A stretch of 64,000 bases of DNA, taken from positions 248,001 to 312,000 of the forward strand of contig NZ_JRJE01000004.1 in assembly GCF_000763295.1 (NCBI RefSeq), read 5' to 3'. Below, piece by piece: positions 49,164 to 57,103 of the stretch. The notes beneath the pieces were generated by a model. The model was not told the origin of the DNA. It saw nothing but the letters and a program-made list of their open reading frames with translations, and made no database searches. The position numbers and the translations under genes are program-made. The stretch comes from Thalassospira australica. Its GTDB lineage: Bacteria > Pseudomonadota > Alphaproteobacteria > Rhodospirillales > Thalassospiraceae. Numbering within the stretch: the first letter of the stretch is position 1; every line of letters begins with the position of its first letter.

Positions 49164-49946
49164 GTGTCCAAGACTCCCGATCCAGTGCCTCTTGACCGCC
49201 GACGCGACCGTATCGTCGCCCTTGTCAAATCGACCGGCTTCATGGCGGTCGAGGAACTGGCACGCCGATTTAACGTCTCGGTCCAGACCATTCGCACCGA
49301 TCTGCGTGATCTGCATGAACAGGGGCGCGTGTTTCGCCGCCATGGCCTTGCCGGTCCGGCCCCGGATCCGGATAACTCGGCCTATGAAAAACGCGAAGTC
49401 TGGAACCGGACGGGGAAAATGGCAATTGCCGCCAAGGTAGCGGACCTGATCCCGGAGGGCTGCACAATTGCGATTGGCACCGGCACCACCGCCGAACTCG
49501 CCGCCCAGCATCTGGCATCCCATCGCAATTTAACGGTTCTCACAAACAACCTGCATGTGGTGATGACCCTGCAGAACGCACCGAATGTCACCCTTAGGCT
49601 TGCGGGCGGAACAGTCCGCACCCGTGACCTTGATATCATCGGGGCTGATAGTGCAGATTTCTTTGGCAGCATGCGTGCGGATTTCGGCATCGTCAGCGTC
49701 GGCGGGATGAGTGACGAAGGCGACCTATTGGACTTCAACATGGATGAAGTCCGTGCGCGTCGCGCGCTGGTATCATGTTGCGATCACGCAATTCTGATGA
49801 TCGACGAGAAAAAAGTCGGGCGCAAAGCGCTTTGCCGTGACGGCCACGCGAGCGATTATCAAACCGTATTGCTCAACACCCCGCCCGGAGATGCCCTGCA
49901 ACGCGCCTTGGTCAAGTCACGTTGTCAGATTGTTGTTGTGTCGTAA
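49164..49946 (+). CDS. DeoR/GlpR-family transcriptional regulator
   Basis: A 260-residue regulator with an N-terminal winged HTH (VEELARRFNVSVQTIRTDLRDL) and a C-terminal DeoR sensor domain with GTGTTAELAA and VGGM motifs. DeoR sensors usually bind sugar phosphates or related phosphorylated intermediates. It is divergent from the transporter operon, with operators near both starts, so it is the probable local repressor. The start is GTG. It converges with, and abuts, the next gene. Confidence 0.93.
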   Translation: MSKTPDPVPLDRRRDRIVALVKSTGFMAVEELARRFNVSVQTIRTDLRDLHEQGRVFRRHGLAGPAPDPDNSAYEKREVWNRTGKMAIAAKVADLIPEGCTIAIGTGTTAELAAQHLASHRNLTVLTNNLHVVMTLQNAPNVTLRLAGGTVRTRDLDIIGADSADFFGSMRADFGIVSVGGMSDEGDLLDFNMDEVRARRALVSCCDHAILMIDEKKVGRKALCRDGHASDYQTVLLNTPPGDALQRALVKSRCQIVVVS

Positions 49947-50720
49947 TCAGCAGGCAAGCGTTGCCTCTTCGCTGATGGTCAGATCACCTTCAACATGCAA
50001 GGTATGGTTGGGGGCAACGGCCTTCCAGCTGTCGCTTTCGGTATCGAGCGGTTCAGAGACGACAATCACGTGATCATCGCGTTTGCGCCAATACAGCGAT
50101 GGCGGCTTGTCGTCGCTGGCATGGCGGATGGCGCAGATGCTGTTGCCGTTTGACAGGCAGGCGGTGAAACGGAACGGAGCCTTTGCGCCGCGCAGCTTCA
50201 TTTCATTTTCCACGACCTCGATCGTGCGGCGAATGGCGCGGTGTGGGTCATCGCGCAAGCCAAGAGTCAGCATCAGGCAAAAGATCAGTTCGCTATCGGT
50301 TGATCCCTGTCGGCCTTCGTAAAATTCATCGTCGATCATCATTTCAAGGGCACGACGCACCAGCGGATAATCGCCAATCTGGCCGTTATGCATGAACAGA
50401 TATTGGTCATGGGCAAACGGGTGGCAATTGGTGCGCGTGGTGTGTGTCCCCGTGGACGCGCGCACATGGGCAAAGAACAGCCCCGATTTGATGTGATGGG
50501 CAAGGGATCGCAGATTGGGGTCATTCCAGGCCGGCAGGATTTCGCGATACAGCCCCGGTGTGGTGCGTTCGTCATACCAGCCGATGCCAAACCCGTCGCC
50601 ATTGGTTGGCGTCTTGGCCTGTTCGGCATGCAGGCTTTGCTCGACCAGCGAATGACGCGGCTCAAACACCAATTTTTCCAGATAAACCGGATCACCGATA
50701 TAACTTAGCCAACGACACAT
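49947..50720 (-). CDS. Class II glutamine amidotransferase (YafJ-like)
   Basis: A 257-residue Ntn glutaminase-like enzyme. Met1-Cys2 (MCRWLSYIGDP) gives the nucleophile after Met removal, and family motifs FAHVRASTGTHTTRTNCHPF and FMHNGQIGDY are present. Members (E. coli YafJ and relatives) are predicted glutamine amidohydrolases of unknown acceptor. The start at 50720 is set by the Cys2 rule; the open frame extends a little upstream. It lies just after the DeoR gene, convergently. Confidence 0.9.
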   Translation of the reverse strand: MCRWLSYIGDPVYLEKLVFEPRHSLVEQSLHAEQAKTPTNGDGFGIGWYDERTTPGLYREILPAWNDPNLRSLAHHIKSGLFFAHVRASTGTHTTRTNCHPFAHDQYLFMHNGQIGDYPLVRRALEMMIDDEFYEGRQGSTDSELIFCLMLTLGLRDDPHRAIRRTIEVVENEMKLRGAKAPFRFTACLSNGNSICAIRHASDDKPPSLYWRKRDDHVIVVSEPLDTESDSWKAVAPNHTLHVEGDLTISEEATLAC

Positions 50721-50915
50721 GATCTGTTCCCGCACTTGAATTTTAACGGCGCACATCTAAGCCTGATATCTACAGTGTGGTCAATGTGATATTCCCGTTG
50801 TCTGCCATGATTTTCCGGCCTGGGGGGACGTCATGCATTTGTTGGCAAAAAGAACAACAAACCTCTTGCCAAGGCGGGTTATTGTCCGTATTTTCCGCGC
50901 CACAAAATGAATCGT

Positions 50916-50991
<76 letters not shown>

Positions 50992-51001
50992 TTTTGATTT
51001 A

Positions 51002-51042
51002 CAAAACCCCGCCGGGTATACCCGAGCGGGGTTTTGTGTTTT
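51002..51042 (+). terminator. Rho-independent terminator of tRNA-Thr
   Basis: Long stem CAAAACCCCGC/GCGGGGTTTTG with an inner CGGGT/ACCCG helix, followed by a T run, 11 bp past the tRNA. Confidence 0.9.
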
Positions 51043-51220
51043 TTGACCCAAAACACAACCGGGAATGATCCCTTTCGGGATGCCCGGACCATGCAAATCT
51101 TTTCACATTTCCAGTACAAACCCGTCTGTTTGCAAGGAACCGTTAAACTCCTTTCAGCAGATCGGCGGCTTTTTGACACGGTCTGACCGACGCTGTGAGG
51201 CACCACTGGGGATTGCATGC

Positions 51221-52732
51221 ATGACTGACAGTGACGCACCCAAACAGGGTAAGGCCAACGCCAAATCCGATGCCACGCAGAACGCACCGGAAGCCAGTGC
51301 GGCGGATGCCGAAAACAACCTTCAGGAACCAACAGAACCGCTTGCAGCCGCAAGCCCGGAACAAGCCGCCATGGATATGATGGCCGCTCTTTGCCGGGAT
51401 TTTGGTTTGCCGGAAGTGACCGCGAACCAATCCGCCACGGAAGATGCGCAACAGCAGCCAACCGAAACCGCGTTTCAGATCATTCAACGTTTCCTGCTTG
51501 ATGGGAACGCCAGCACGCCAACGCCAACTGCCAATCTGAACGCCGAGATACATGAAGCATATGGTGATCCCGGCAGCCGGCAAACCGGCCATAGTGATGC
51601 CACCCCAACCACGCAGGGCACTGATCCGCAATGGGGCGTCACCACCACACACAGCGACGGCAGTACAACAGACCTGAGCGGCCCGGTCATCAAGGATGAC
51701 ATGTTTCGGACCGCCATGCCGTCCCTGCAGGGTAAAACCACAGCTGGTGCAAGTGATCCGGACTGGTTGATCAGCATGACACAAAATGCCGCGCTTTCAC
51801 CGATGCACACCCCGGCACAAATCGCCGTTGCCGCCAGACTGTGCGCAACCGATGTTCCCCAATCGCTGCGCAAATGGTGCCTGCATGTCGGACCTTCATC
51901 TGATGCGCTGTCGGAGCTTTCTGTTTCACTGCCTTCAAGTCAGCCATCGCATTTGCGTGCGGTTGTGTTCGATACGACGCTCGAAGACACCAGCGGCACG
52001 CATCTGTCGGAAGTTCCAACATTCAGTGGCGGTCCCTATGCCATTCATCTGGAACAAACGGTTGGAGCCACATCAAGCGAGACCACCCCGAACCGCGCTT
52101 TGATCCGGCTGGTCTTTGCAGATCGCGCACCAATCCCGGTCGAGCTGGAATATGTTGGTGCCCTGCCCAGCCCGGTTGTTGCCGGCACCATTCTGATTGG
52201 CCCGAACCACACCATTCCTTTCTGGGTGCAGATCACCCCACCGGCAGAGGGTGACAATGGCGCCGGGCTGGTTGTTCTGGTGCGTTATGATCGGGAAACC
52301 GGGTTTGACGTCACGGCCCAGCTTGTAACCGATGCCAAGGCCAGCACCCCAACGGCCATCCTGACCTGCAGTGCGCAAAGCGATAATTCCGCCTGCCGGG
52401 CGGCAAGCATGATTGCCAACAGCAGTGGCCGTCTGGAAACAAGCCTGACCGGGCTTTCTGATATTCCCGACGAAAACGATCTGGAAAAATACGGCTTCAT
52501 GCTGCCCGCAGTGGTTAGCAACTCTGACACATCCAGTCCAACTGGCACCAAAAGCGGTTCATCAGTTGGCAAAACGGATACAGTAGAAAGCCCCCCATCC
52601 GCGCCCGCATCGAAATCATCGGGCAGCAAACCAGCCAGTCGCCCGGCAAAAGGCAAGACGGGCGGCACAGATAACGCGACCAAACCCACAAACAGCAGCA
52701 GTTCAAATCGCAACACCAAGGGAGGCACCTGA
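51221..52732 (+). CDS. Unknown protein at head of the reb cluster
   Basis: A 503-residue soluble-looking protein without signal peptide or membrane segment, not of a family I recognise. The first 150 residues are Ala/Gln/Thr-rich and disordered-looking. The centre (about 170-430) looks beta-rich, with WLISMTQNAALSP, LRKWCLHVGPSSDA and GYEIPFW-like strands (such as HTIPFWVQITPP). The tail is Ser/Lys/Pro/Thr-rich. The end shares one base with the next gene's ATG, and GGAGG sits before that ATG, so they are coupled. ATG at 51221 is preferred as start; an upstream in-frame start is less likely. Confidence 0.75.
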   Translation: MTDSDAPKQGKANAKSDATQNAPEASAADAENNLQEPTEPLAAASPEQAAMDMMAALCRDFGLPEVTANQSATEDAQQQPTETAFQIIQRFLLDGNASTPTPTANLNAEIHEAYGDPGSRQTGHSDATPTTQGTDPQWGVTTTHSDGSTTDLSGPVIKDDMFRTAMPSLQGKTTAGASDPDWLISMTQNAALSPMHTPAQIAVAARLCATDVPQSLRKWCLHVGPSSDALSELSVSLPSSQPSHLRAVVFDTTLEDTSGTHLSEVPTFSGGPYAIHLEQTVGATSSETTPNRALIRLVFADRAPIPVELEYVGALPSPVVAGTILIGPNHTIPFWVQITPPAEGDNGAGLVVLVRYDRETGFDVTAQLVTDAKASTPTAILTCSAQSDNSACRAASMIANSSGRLETSLTGLSDIPDENDLEKYGFMLPAVVSNSDTSSPTGTKSGSSVGKTDTVESPPSAPASKSSGSKPASRPAKGKTGGTDNATKPTNSSSSNRNTKGGT

Positions 52733-53244
52733 TGTCTGGTCAGGCGCAAAATGATATCGCCACGGCAAGCGGGCGAAAGGACGCCGTCAGAAAGGCGTTC
52801 AATCAGGAATACATGGCAACGCAGCAGGCCATGTCACAGGCCGCCGAGCGCGCCCGTGCGCAGGTTCTTGATCAAAAAAATACCATTGCCAATCATGCCA
52901 CGGATGTAAAAGCCGGCGCCCAGGCCCCTCAACCGCCGATCGGCGCCCAGAATACCGGGCAGGCACATGCGCAGCCACAAGCCGCAACCGGTCACCCGCC
53001 ACAGGGGGCACCCCACATGGCATCCGACCCAAATCAGTACAGCGATCAACAGATCATGTTCGATATCGCCAATGAAATCCGCAATATCATTACCCGTGAA
53101 ATTGATCTTCGGATGCAGGCTCTGTCGGCAAAAGTGGAAACGGCACTTGCCAATGCCTTCCCGCCCCAGGATCAGGAAAGTGACACACAACACCCCAAAA
53201 CCAGATCCGGCAACCGCCGTTCTGGAAGCAGCAAGAAAACCTGA
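52732..53244 (+). CDS. Unknown protein coupled to the preceding gene in the reb cluster
   Basis: A 170-residue hydrophilic protein. The first 50 residues are predicted helical (RKAFNQEYMATQQAMSQAAERARAQ), the middle is Gln/Pro/Ala-rich and flexible, and a second helical block follows (MFDIANEIRNIITREIDLRMQ). A basic Arg/Lys/Ser tail ends it. It may form a coiled-coil assembly. No recognised domain. Its start overlaps the gene before it by one base. Proximity suggests a role with the Reb proteins, for example assembly or control, but nothing in the sequence proves it. Confidence 0.72.
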   Translation: MSGQAQNDIATASGRKDAVRKAFNQEYMATQQAMSQAAERARAQVLDQKNTIANHATDVKAGAQAPQPPIGAQNTGQAHAQPQAATGHPPQGAPHMASDPNQYSDQQIMFDIANEIRNIITREIDLRMQALSAKVETALANAFPPQDQESDTQHPKTRSGNRRSGSSKKT

Positions 53245-53402
53245 CTGATCAGGTCAGGACCACTTCGCGAAACCAACCGTCCATAAACACGATAACAAGC
53301 GCACCAATGCGCGACCAGAGCGTCCCAAAGCTCCAAAGCCCGAATGCGATGGCAATCTTGCCGCGCACCGAAGCACAACCAAAAGATGCACAAAACTTTT
53401 TA

Positions 53403-53432
53403 TTCACAATCGAGTTAAAGCTACGTCATAAT
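53403..53432 (+). promoter_or_regulatory. Probable promoter of the sigma-factor gene
   Basis: TTCACA (53403-53408), 18-bp spacer, CATAAT (53427-53432); each hexamer differs from the vegetative consensus at one base. It lies 58 bp before the GTG start, which has GGAGGGG at 53478-53484. Confidence 0.5.
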
Positions 53433-53490
53433 GGATACCTGAAAAGTTTATCATCCTATGGTTGTATTCCATCAACCGGAGGGGCCCATA

Positions 53491-54753
53491 GTGCAGAATG
53501 AAAAGAACAGTCGGCAGGATGAGACAACCCTGACACAAGCAGAGCTCAGCTTTGCCCAAAGCCTGGAGCAGACCCTTAATCAGGCTTTGGGGGATGGTGA
53601 CAAGGTGACCTCGATCTGGTCACGGTTGAAACCAGAACAACGTGCGCGCATCGCAGAAGACTATCTTGCGAAGCTCGCGGGATCAGATCCCTGTTTTGAT
53701 CAGGGACATGATGATTGCCAAACCACTTCTGATCGACCCAAAGACGATCCACTTGATTTGGGTGGTTTGGGTGATTTGGGTGATCGCAATGCCAAGGAAC
53801 TTGATGCCGACTTCATCACGCAGTCGCCCGCCTCAAGCGCCCAGCAGGCACCGACGCCAAGCGGATCAGAAACCCCATCCCCGCAGCACCCCCCCACCAC
53901 CACGCCCCCCTCCAATCAATACAGCCCACCCCGCGGTTATCCGGCAGATTTCAATCCACTGGCAGGCTTTCCCGGGCTGGAACCATCACGCAGCGGGCCA
54001 AGCCCCGAAGATGTTATTGCCGGTGCACTGGGTGGTTTAGCCCCCCATGCAACACCGCTTGATGTCTTGCGCGGCGCGGTACCGGGCGAACATGCCCCGA
54101 ACATGCGTCAACCGGTTCCCCATCCACCTGTTGCACCCCCGCTTGAACAACCGGCACCTGATGACAATCCGCAGGTCGATTACAACCACCAAGCTGCAAC
54201 CAGCCCCCAGGATGCCGCCCACACGGGGCCGGCTGCACCGAATTTCTGGCCGCTTTGGATTGATCAGCAAGACAGCCTGTTAAAACAATGTCTGAAGCTG
54301 ATGTCAGGCAATATGGATGATGCGCAGGATGCGTTGTCCGAGGCCATGGTCAAGGCATCAACCAAGTTCGAAGATTCCATGGATGAAATTCGCAACCACC
54401 GCGCCTGGCTATCGCGCATTGTTCATAACGCCTGCATTGATCTGCATCGACAGAACCGGCGCAAGGCGGAATATCGCGAAGAAACCCATGGGGCAGCAGA
54501 CATGCCCCCTTCTCCGATGACAGCGCCGATCACGCCAAGCCCGGAAGAGTCCTATTTGGCGGGCGAGAAACTTGATCAGCTTGAAACAGCCCTTCTTGCC
54601 ATGCAGGAAAAACTGCGCAAACCGCTTTTGATGCGCTGCGTGCAGGATCGAACCTATGACGAGATTGCACAGGCATTGGGCCTTTCGAACTGTGCCGTGC
54701 GCAAACGCGTTCAGCTTGCCCGTGAACATCTTAGAACGGCAGGCATTCAATAG
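53491..54753 (+). CDS. ECF-type sigma factor with long N-terminal extension
   Basis: A 420-residue sigma factor. Residues 252-335 are region 2 (core-polymerase and -10 binding, with RAWLSRIVHNACIDLHRQNRRK), and 361-420 are region 4 (YDEIAQALGLSNCAVRKRVQLAREHL, the -35 reader). There is no region 3. The roughly 250 residues before region 2 are unusual: an acidic helical start (TQAELSFAQSLEQTLNQAL), then Asp/Asn/Gln/Pro-rich low-complexity sequence. ECF factors normally lack this; extensions can act as built-in switches or anti-sigma-like parts. The GTG at 53491 is chosen by its GGAGGGG site. It stands directly upstream of the reb array, so these genes are likely targets. Confidence 0.88.
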   Translation: MQNEKNSRQDETTLTQAELSFAQSLEQTLNQALGDGDKVTSIWSRLKPEQRARIAEDYLAKLAGSDPCFDQGHDDCQTTSDRPKDDPLDLGGLGDLGDRNAKELDADFITQSPASSAQQAPTPSGSETPSPQHPPTTTPPSNQYSPPRGYPADFNPLAGFPGLEPSRSGPSPEDVIAGALGGLAPHATPLDVLRGAVPGEHAPNMRQPVPHPPVAPPLEQPAPDDNPQVDYNHQAATSPQDAAHTGPAAPNFWPLWIDQQDSLLKQCLKLMSGNMDDAQDALSEAMVKASTKFEDSMDEIRNHRAWLSRIVHNACIDLHRQNRRKAEYREETHGAADMPPSPMTAPITPSPEESYLAGEKLDQLETALLAMQEKLRKPLLMRCVQDRTYDEIAQALGLSNCAVRKRVQLAREHLRTAGIQ

Positions 54754-54781
54754 GCAGGAACCATCAATCGCGCCAAAATGA

Positions 54782-54818
54782 AACGGCAGGCCGGACATTT
54801 TGATATCGGCCTGCCGTT
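54782..54818. other. Perfect 12-bp hairpin between sigma gene and reb array
   Basis: AACGGCAGGCCG (54782-54793) pairs with CGGCCTGCCGTT (54807-54818) around a 13-nt loop, 29 bp after the sigma-factor stop. It lacks a T run on either strand, so it may end or stabilise the sigma transcript. An operator role is also possible. Confidence 0.5.
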
Positions 54819-54963
54819 GACGAAAAAAACAAAAACTAAATTGAAAAGACGCGTCACAACCCGAAACCACCAGCGTCTTTAGACTGAAAACGGGACGGCG
54901 AAACCCCGTCAGGATCACAACAGCAAGCAGCACACAGCAAAGCTTTACGAAGGAGACTTTACA

Positions 54964-55287
54964 ATGGCGATTCCGACCCCGGTAAATGGTCAGATCACTG
55001 ATGCAGTCACCCAGGCTAACGTGAAAGTTCTGGGCGATGCCCCGGCAATGGCAATGGGCTCTATTTTCCAGTCCCTCGCACATTCCACCGGCATTCTTTA
55101 TGAAAACGCGGTCAGCGCACAGCAGCAGATCGGCATCACCTCTCAGGCGGCAACCAACCAGGGCGTCATCCAGATCTATTCGGTCGATACGATGGCAGAC
55201 TCGGTTGCGACCTCGAAGATTGCCAAAAGCGATGTTCCCGACAACATGCTTTCGCTTCTGACCGCTCTTCAGGCCACCAAGAGCTGA
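54964..55287 (+). CDS. RebB-domain R-body protein (paralogue 1)
   Basis: A 107-residue RebB-family ('killing trait') protein. The core QITDAVTQANVKVLG and then MAMGSIFQSLAHS...NAVSAQQQ is the family hallmark. RebA and RebB of Caedibacter are the structural subunits of R-bodies, insoluble ribbons wound into hollow rolls that extend and can break membranes. GAAGGAG precedes the ATG. A terminator follows at 55322, so this gene may form its own transcript. It is most like paralogues 2 and 6. Confidence 0.92.
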   Translation: MAIPTPVNGQITDAVTQANVKVLGDAPAMAMGSIFQSLAHSTGILYENAVSAQQQIGITSQAATNQGVIQIYSVDTMADSVATSKIAKSDVPDNMLSLLTALQATKS

Positions 55288-55321
55288 TTCCCCCTTATTC
55301 CCCCAAACAGGCCCAACAAAC

Positions 55322-55358
55322 CGGGCGGTCGCATTCACCTTGCGGCCGCCCGATTTTT
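55322..55358 (+). terminator. Rho-independent terminator after reb paralogue 1
   Basis: Stem CGGGCGGTCGC/GCGGCCGCCCG (55322-55332 with 55342-55352, one G-T pair) and five T residues. Confidence 0.85.
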
Positions 55359-55517
55359 ATCCGCATCACCACGGCAAAACAGCGCAGCTTTTTAAGGGCC
55401 TAACGTCACAACACCCTTTGCCCTGCGTCAACTGATTGACCGCAAGACATGCGGAAAGGGCCGGTTGCGAGGGATAACTTCCATCCGGCACTTCTTTAGG
55501 CAACCAGGAGATACACA

Positions 55518-55853
55518 ATGGCTGATAACACTCCGGTCAATGGCATGATTACCGACGCCGTCACCCAGGCCAATGTAAAGGTGATGGGCGACGCGCCGGC
55601 AATGGCCATGGGCTCGCTCTACCAGTCGCTGGCGCATTCTCATGGCATTCTCTACGAGAACGCTGTCAGTACCCAGCAGCAGGTTGGCATTTCTTCGCAA
55701 GCAGCCACCAATCAGGGCGTCATTCAGGTTTATTCTGTCGACACCATGGCGGGTGCAGTTGCGACGTCAAAGCTCGCCGCAAGCGACGTTCCCGACAATA
55801 TGCTTTCGCTTTTGTCGGCACTCAAGGCAACGACCGGAACGTCCGTGTCGTAA
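55518..55853 (+). CDS. RebB-domain R-body protein (paralogue 2)
   Basis: A 111-residue RebB protein very similar to paralogue 1 from end to end: shared ITDAVTQANVKVMGDAP, SLAHSHGILYENAVSTQQQ, and a tail of SVDTMAGAVATSKLAASDV. A recent duplication is likely. CAGGAG lies before the ATG. It has its own upstream gap of 160 bp after the preceding terminator and its own downstream terminator, so it is probably a separate unit with its own promoter, which I cannot pick out by eye. Confidence 0.92.
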   Translation: MADNTPVNGMITDAVTQANVKVMGDAPAMAMGSLYQSLAHSHGILYENAVSTQQQVGISSQAATNQGVIQVYSVDTMAGAVATSKLAASDVPDNMLSLLSALKATTGTSVS

Positions 55854-55881
55854 CATCCCTATTGGTTTCGCCGCCGAACCG

Positions 55882-55912
55882 GCCCGGCATGCAATCGCTT
55901 GCCGGGCTTTTT
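55882..55912 (+). terminator. Rho-independent terminator after reb paralogue 2
   Basis: Perfect stem GCCCGGCA/TGCCGGGC (55882-55889 with 55900-55907), 10-nt loop and five T residues. Confidence 0.9.
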
Positions 55913-55979
55913 CCATCACAAATGGTTCGATGCGGCGTCATCACGGTAGGTACTTGTTTCGCCAGTCAAGGAGAAGGAC

Positions 55980-56279
55980 ATGCCAGCGGCACCCCCTGAG
56001 CAAAACGGCAAGAAATCCGCACACCCCCGGTTCGATTCGACTGAAGAGCCCCACAAGTGTGAGGTCTCAGATCAGATCACGGACTGTGTTGCCCTGACCA
56101 ATGTCGCGACACTGGGTTCGGGGCCGGGGTATGCCGCCCTGCAATCCATGCTTGGCCAGACCCAATCCCAAAACATTCTGATGGCGAACATGGTGTCCGC
56201 CCAAAAGCAAAACGCCATGATCGGCATGACGACCATGACCCAAAGCGTTCTGCAAATGATGAACCGCGGCAACAAATAA
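55980..56279 (+). CDS. RebB-domain protein (paralogue 3), divergent
   Basis: A 99-residue member with a charged 28-residue N-terminal leader that the others lack, then the core VSDQITDCVALTNVATLGSGPGYAALQS, which keeps ITD and the helical SQNILMANMVSAQ block. Two Cys residues occur before and within the core. AAGGAGAAGGAC precedes the ATG. It ends 11 bp before paralogue 4, so the two are co-transcribed. The divergence suggests a specialised place in the ribbon or its ends, as inference only. Confidence 0.85.
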   Translation: MPAAPPEQNGKKSAHPRFDSTEEPHKCEVSDQITDCVALTNVATLGSGPGYAALQSMLGQTQSQNILMANMVSAQKQNAMIGMTTMTQSVLQMMNRGNK

Positions 56280-56290
56280 GGATCATTCCG

Positions 56291-56596
56291 ATGAGCAGCC
56301 AAAGCGAAGTCGACGAACAGATCACCGATAGCGTGACCCAAACCAACACATCCGTCATTGCCAATGGCCCGGCCATGGGAGCAATGCAGTCCTATCTGTC
56401 GCAGGCCCAGGCGCAGGGCATCCTGTTTGCCAATATGGTCAATGAACAACAGCAACAGTCGGTTGCCAGCCTTGCCACCACGATGGAGTGCGCCAAGGCC
56501 ACCCTGTCGGTTCAGGACAGCAAACCAAATTTTTTTACGCAGCCCCAACCGGCGCGCCGTCGCCCGCATTCGGATTCGAACAACAATCCCACCTGA
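56291..56596 (+). CDS. RebB-domain protein (paralogue 4)
   Basis: A 101-residue member. The core EQITDSVTQTNTSVIANGPAM is followed by a Gln-rich helix (SQAQAQGILFANMVNEQQQQS). The last about 30 residues are Pro/Arg/Asn-rich and unlike the other paralogues. The stop is 2 bp before the start of a tiny acidic protein, so the genes are tightly packed. Confidence 0.85.
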   Translation: MSSQSEVDEQITDSVTQTNTSVIANGPAMGAMQSYLSQAQAQGILFANMVNEQQQQSVASLATTMECAKATLSVQDSKPNFFTQPQPARRRPHSDSNNNPT

Positions 56597-56598
56597 AA

Positions 56599-56799
56599 AT
56601 GAAACCCCGCCCGGACGGCATGAACCTTGACGATCCGGACGATGAAGATGAAGACGACGATGCGCAAACAGCGGCCCCCTGGCATCGCGACATCTGGGGC
56701 GATCTGGACGAACGGTTCCTCGGAGATGGAACTGGCCATTCCGGGCAGGACGGTCCGAACGACGACGATGACGGTGAAGAGACAGAGGACGAAGCATGA
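56599..56799 (+). CDS. Small, highly acidic protein inside the reb array
   Basis: A 66-residue protein, strongly acidic: two Asp/Glu clusters (LDDPDDEDEDDD near the start and DDDDGEETEDEA at the end) flank a WHRDIWGDLDERF segment with two Trp. It starts 2 bp after paralogue 4 and its stop overlaps paralogue 5 (ATGA), so coupling is expected. Not a Reb domain and no family recognised. Acidic proteins next to insoluble assemblies may act as chaperones or charge spacers, but that is speculation. A second Met at 56620 is a possible start. Confidence 0.65.
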   Translation: MKPRPDGMNLDDPDDEDEDDDAQTAAPWHRDIWGDLDERFLGDGTGHSGQDGPNDDDDGEETEDEA

Positions 56800-57023
56800 A
56801 TGATATCGTCAACCCACAAGTCACCGATGCTGTCACCCAGACCAACGTCAAGGTTCTGGGTGAAAGCCCCGCACAGGCGGTTTCCATTGCCATGCAGTCG
56901 CATTCACATGCCACGGGACTGGCGATGGAAAACGCAACGCTGACCCAGGGCAACATGCAGCAGGTCGTCAATACGGCGACATCAAAGCTCGTAGCGATGA
57001 TCACAGCCCAGGCAGGCGGGTAA
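56796..57023 (+). CDS. RebB-domain protein (paralogue 5), shortest
   Basis: A 75-residue member consisting of nearly the bare core: NPQVTDAVTQTNVKVLGESPAQAV, then HATGLAMENATLTQGNMQQV and a short tail. It starts within the stop of the acidic gene (ATGA). It lacks the YSV-type tail of paralogues 1, 2 and 6. Confidence 0.9.
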   Translation: MNDIVNPQVTDAVTQTNVKVLGESPAQAVSIAMQSHSHATGLAMENATLTQGNMQQVVNTATSKLVAMITAQAGG

Positions 57024-57070
57024 TCCGATGAATTTGATCACAAACCTTCGCGTTGCCCGTCTAAAGATGT

Positions 57071-57092
57071 GCGGTCATCCGGACCGCTTTTT
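57071..57092 (+). terminator. Terminator-like hairpin just before reb paralogue 6
   Basis: Stem GCGGTC/GACCGC (57071-57076 with 57082-57087), 5-nt loop and five T residues, ending only 11 bp before the ATG and directly ahead of GGAGG. It would partly stop transcription coming from paralogues 3-5, or it is an attenuator in the leader of paralogue 6. Confidence 0.7.
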
Positions 57093-57103
57093 CGGAGGAT
57101 AAC

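Noticed and set aside
47935-49440. Long open frame (501 codons) on the plus strand across the binding-protein gene
   Set aside because: It spans the divergent promoter region and overlaps the DeoR gene in another frame; not a real gene.
56072-57004. 310-codon minus-strand frame across reb paralogues 3-5
   Set aside because: Antisense to several genes with Reb motifs and good ribosome-binding sites.
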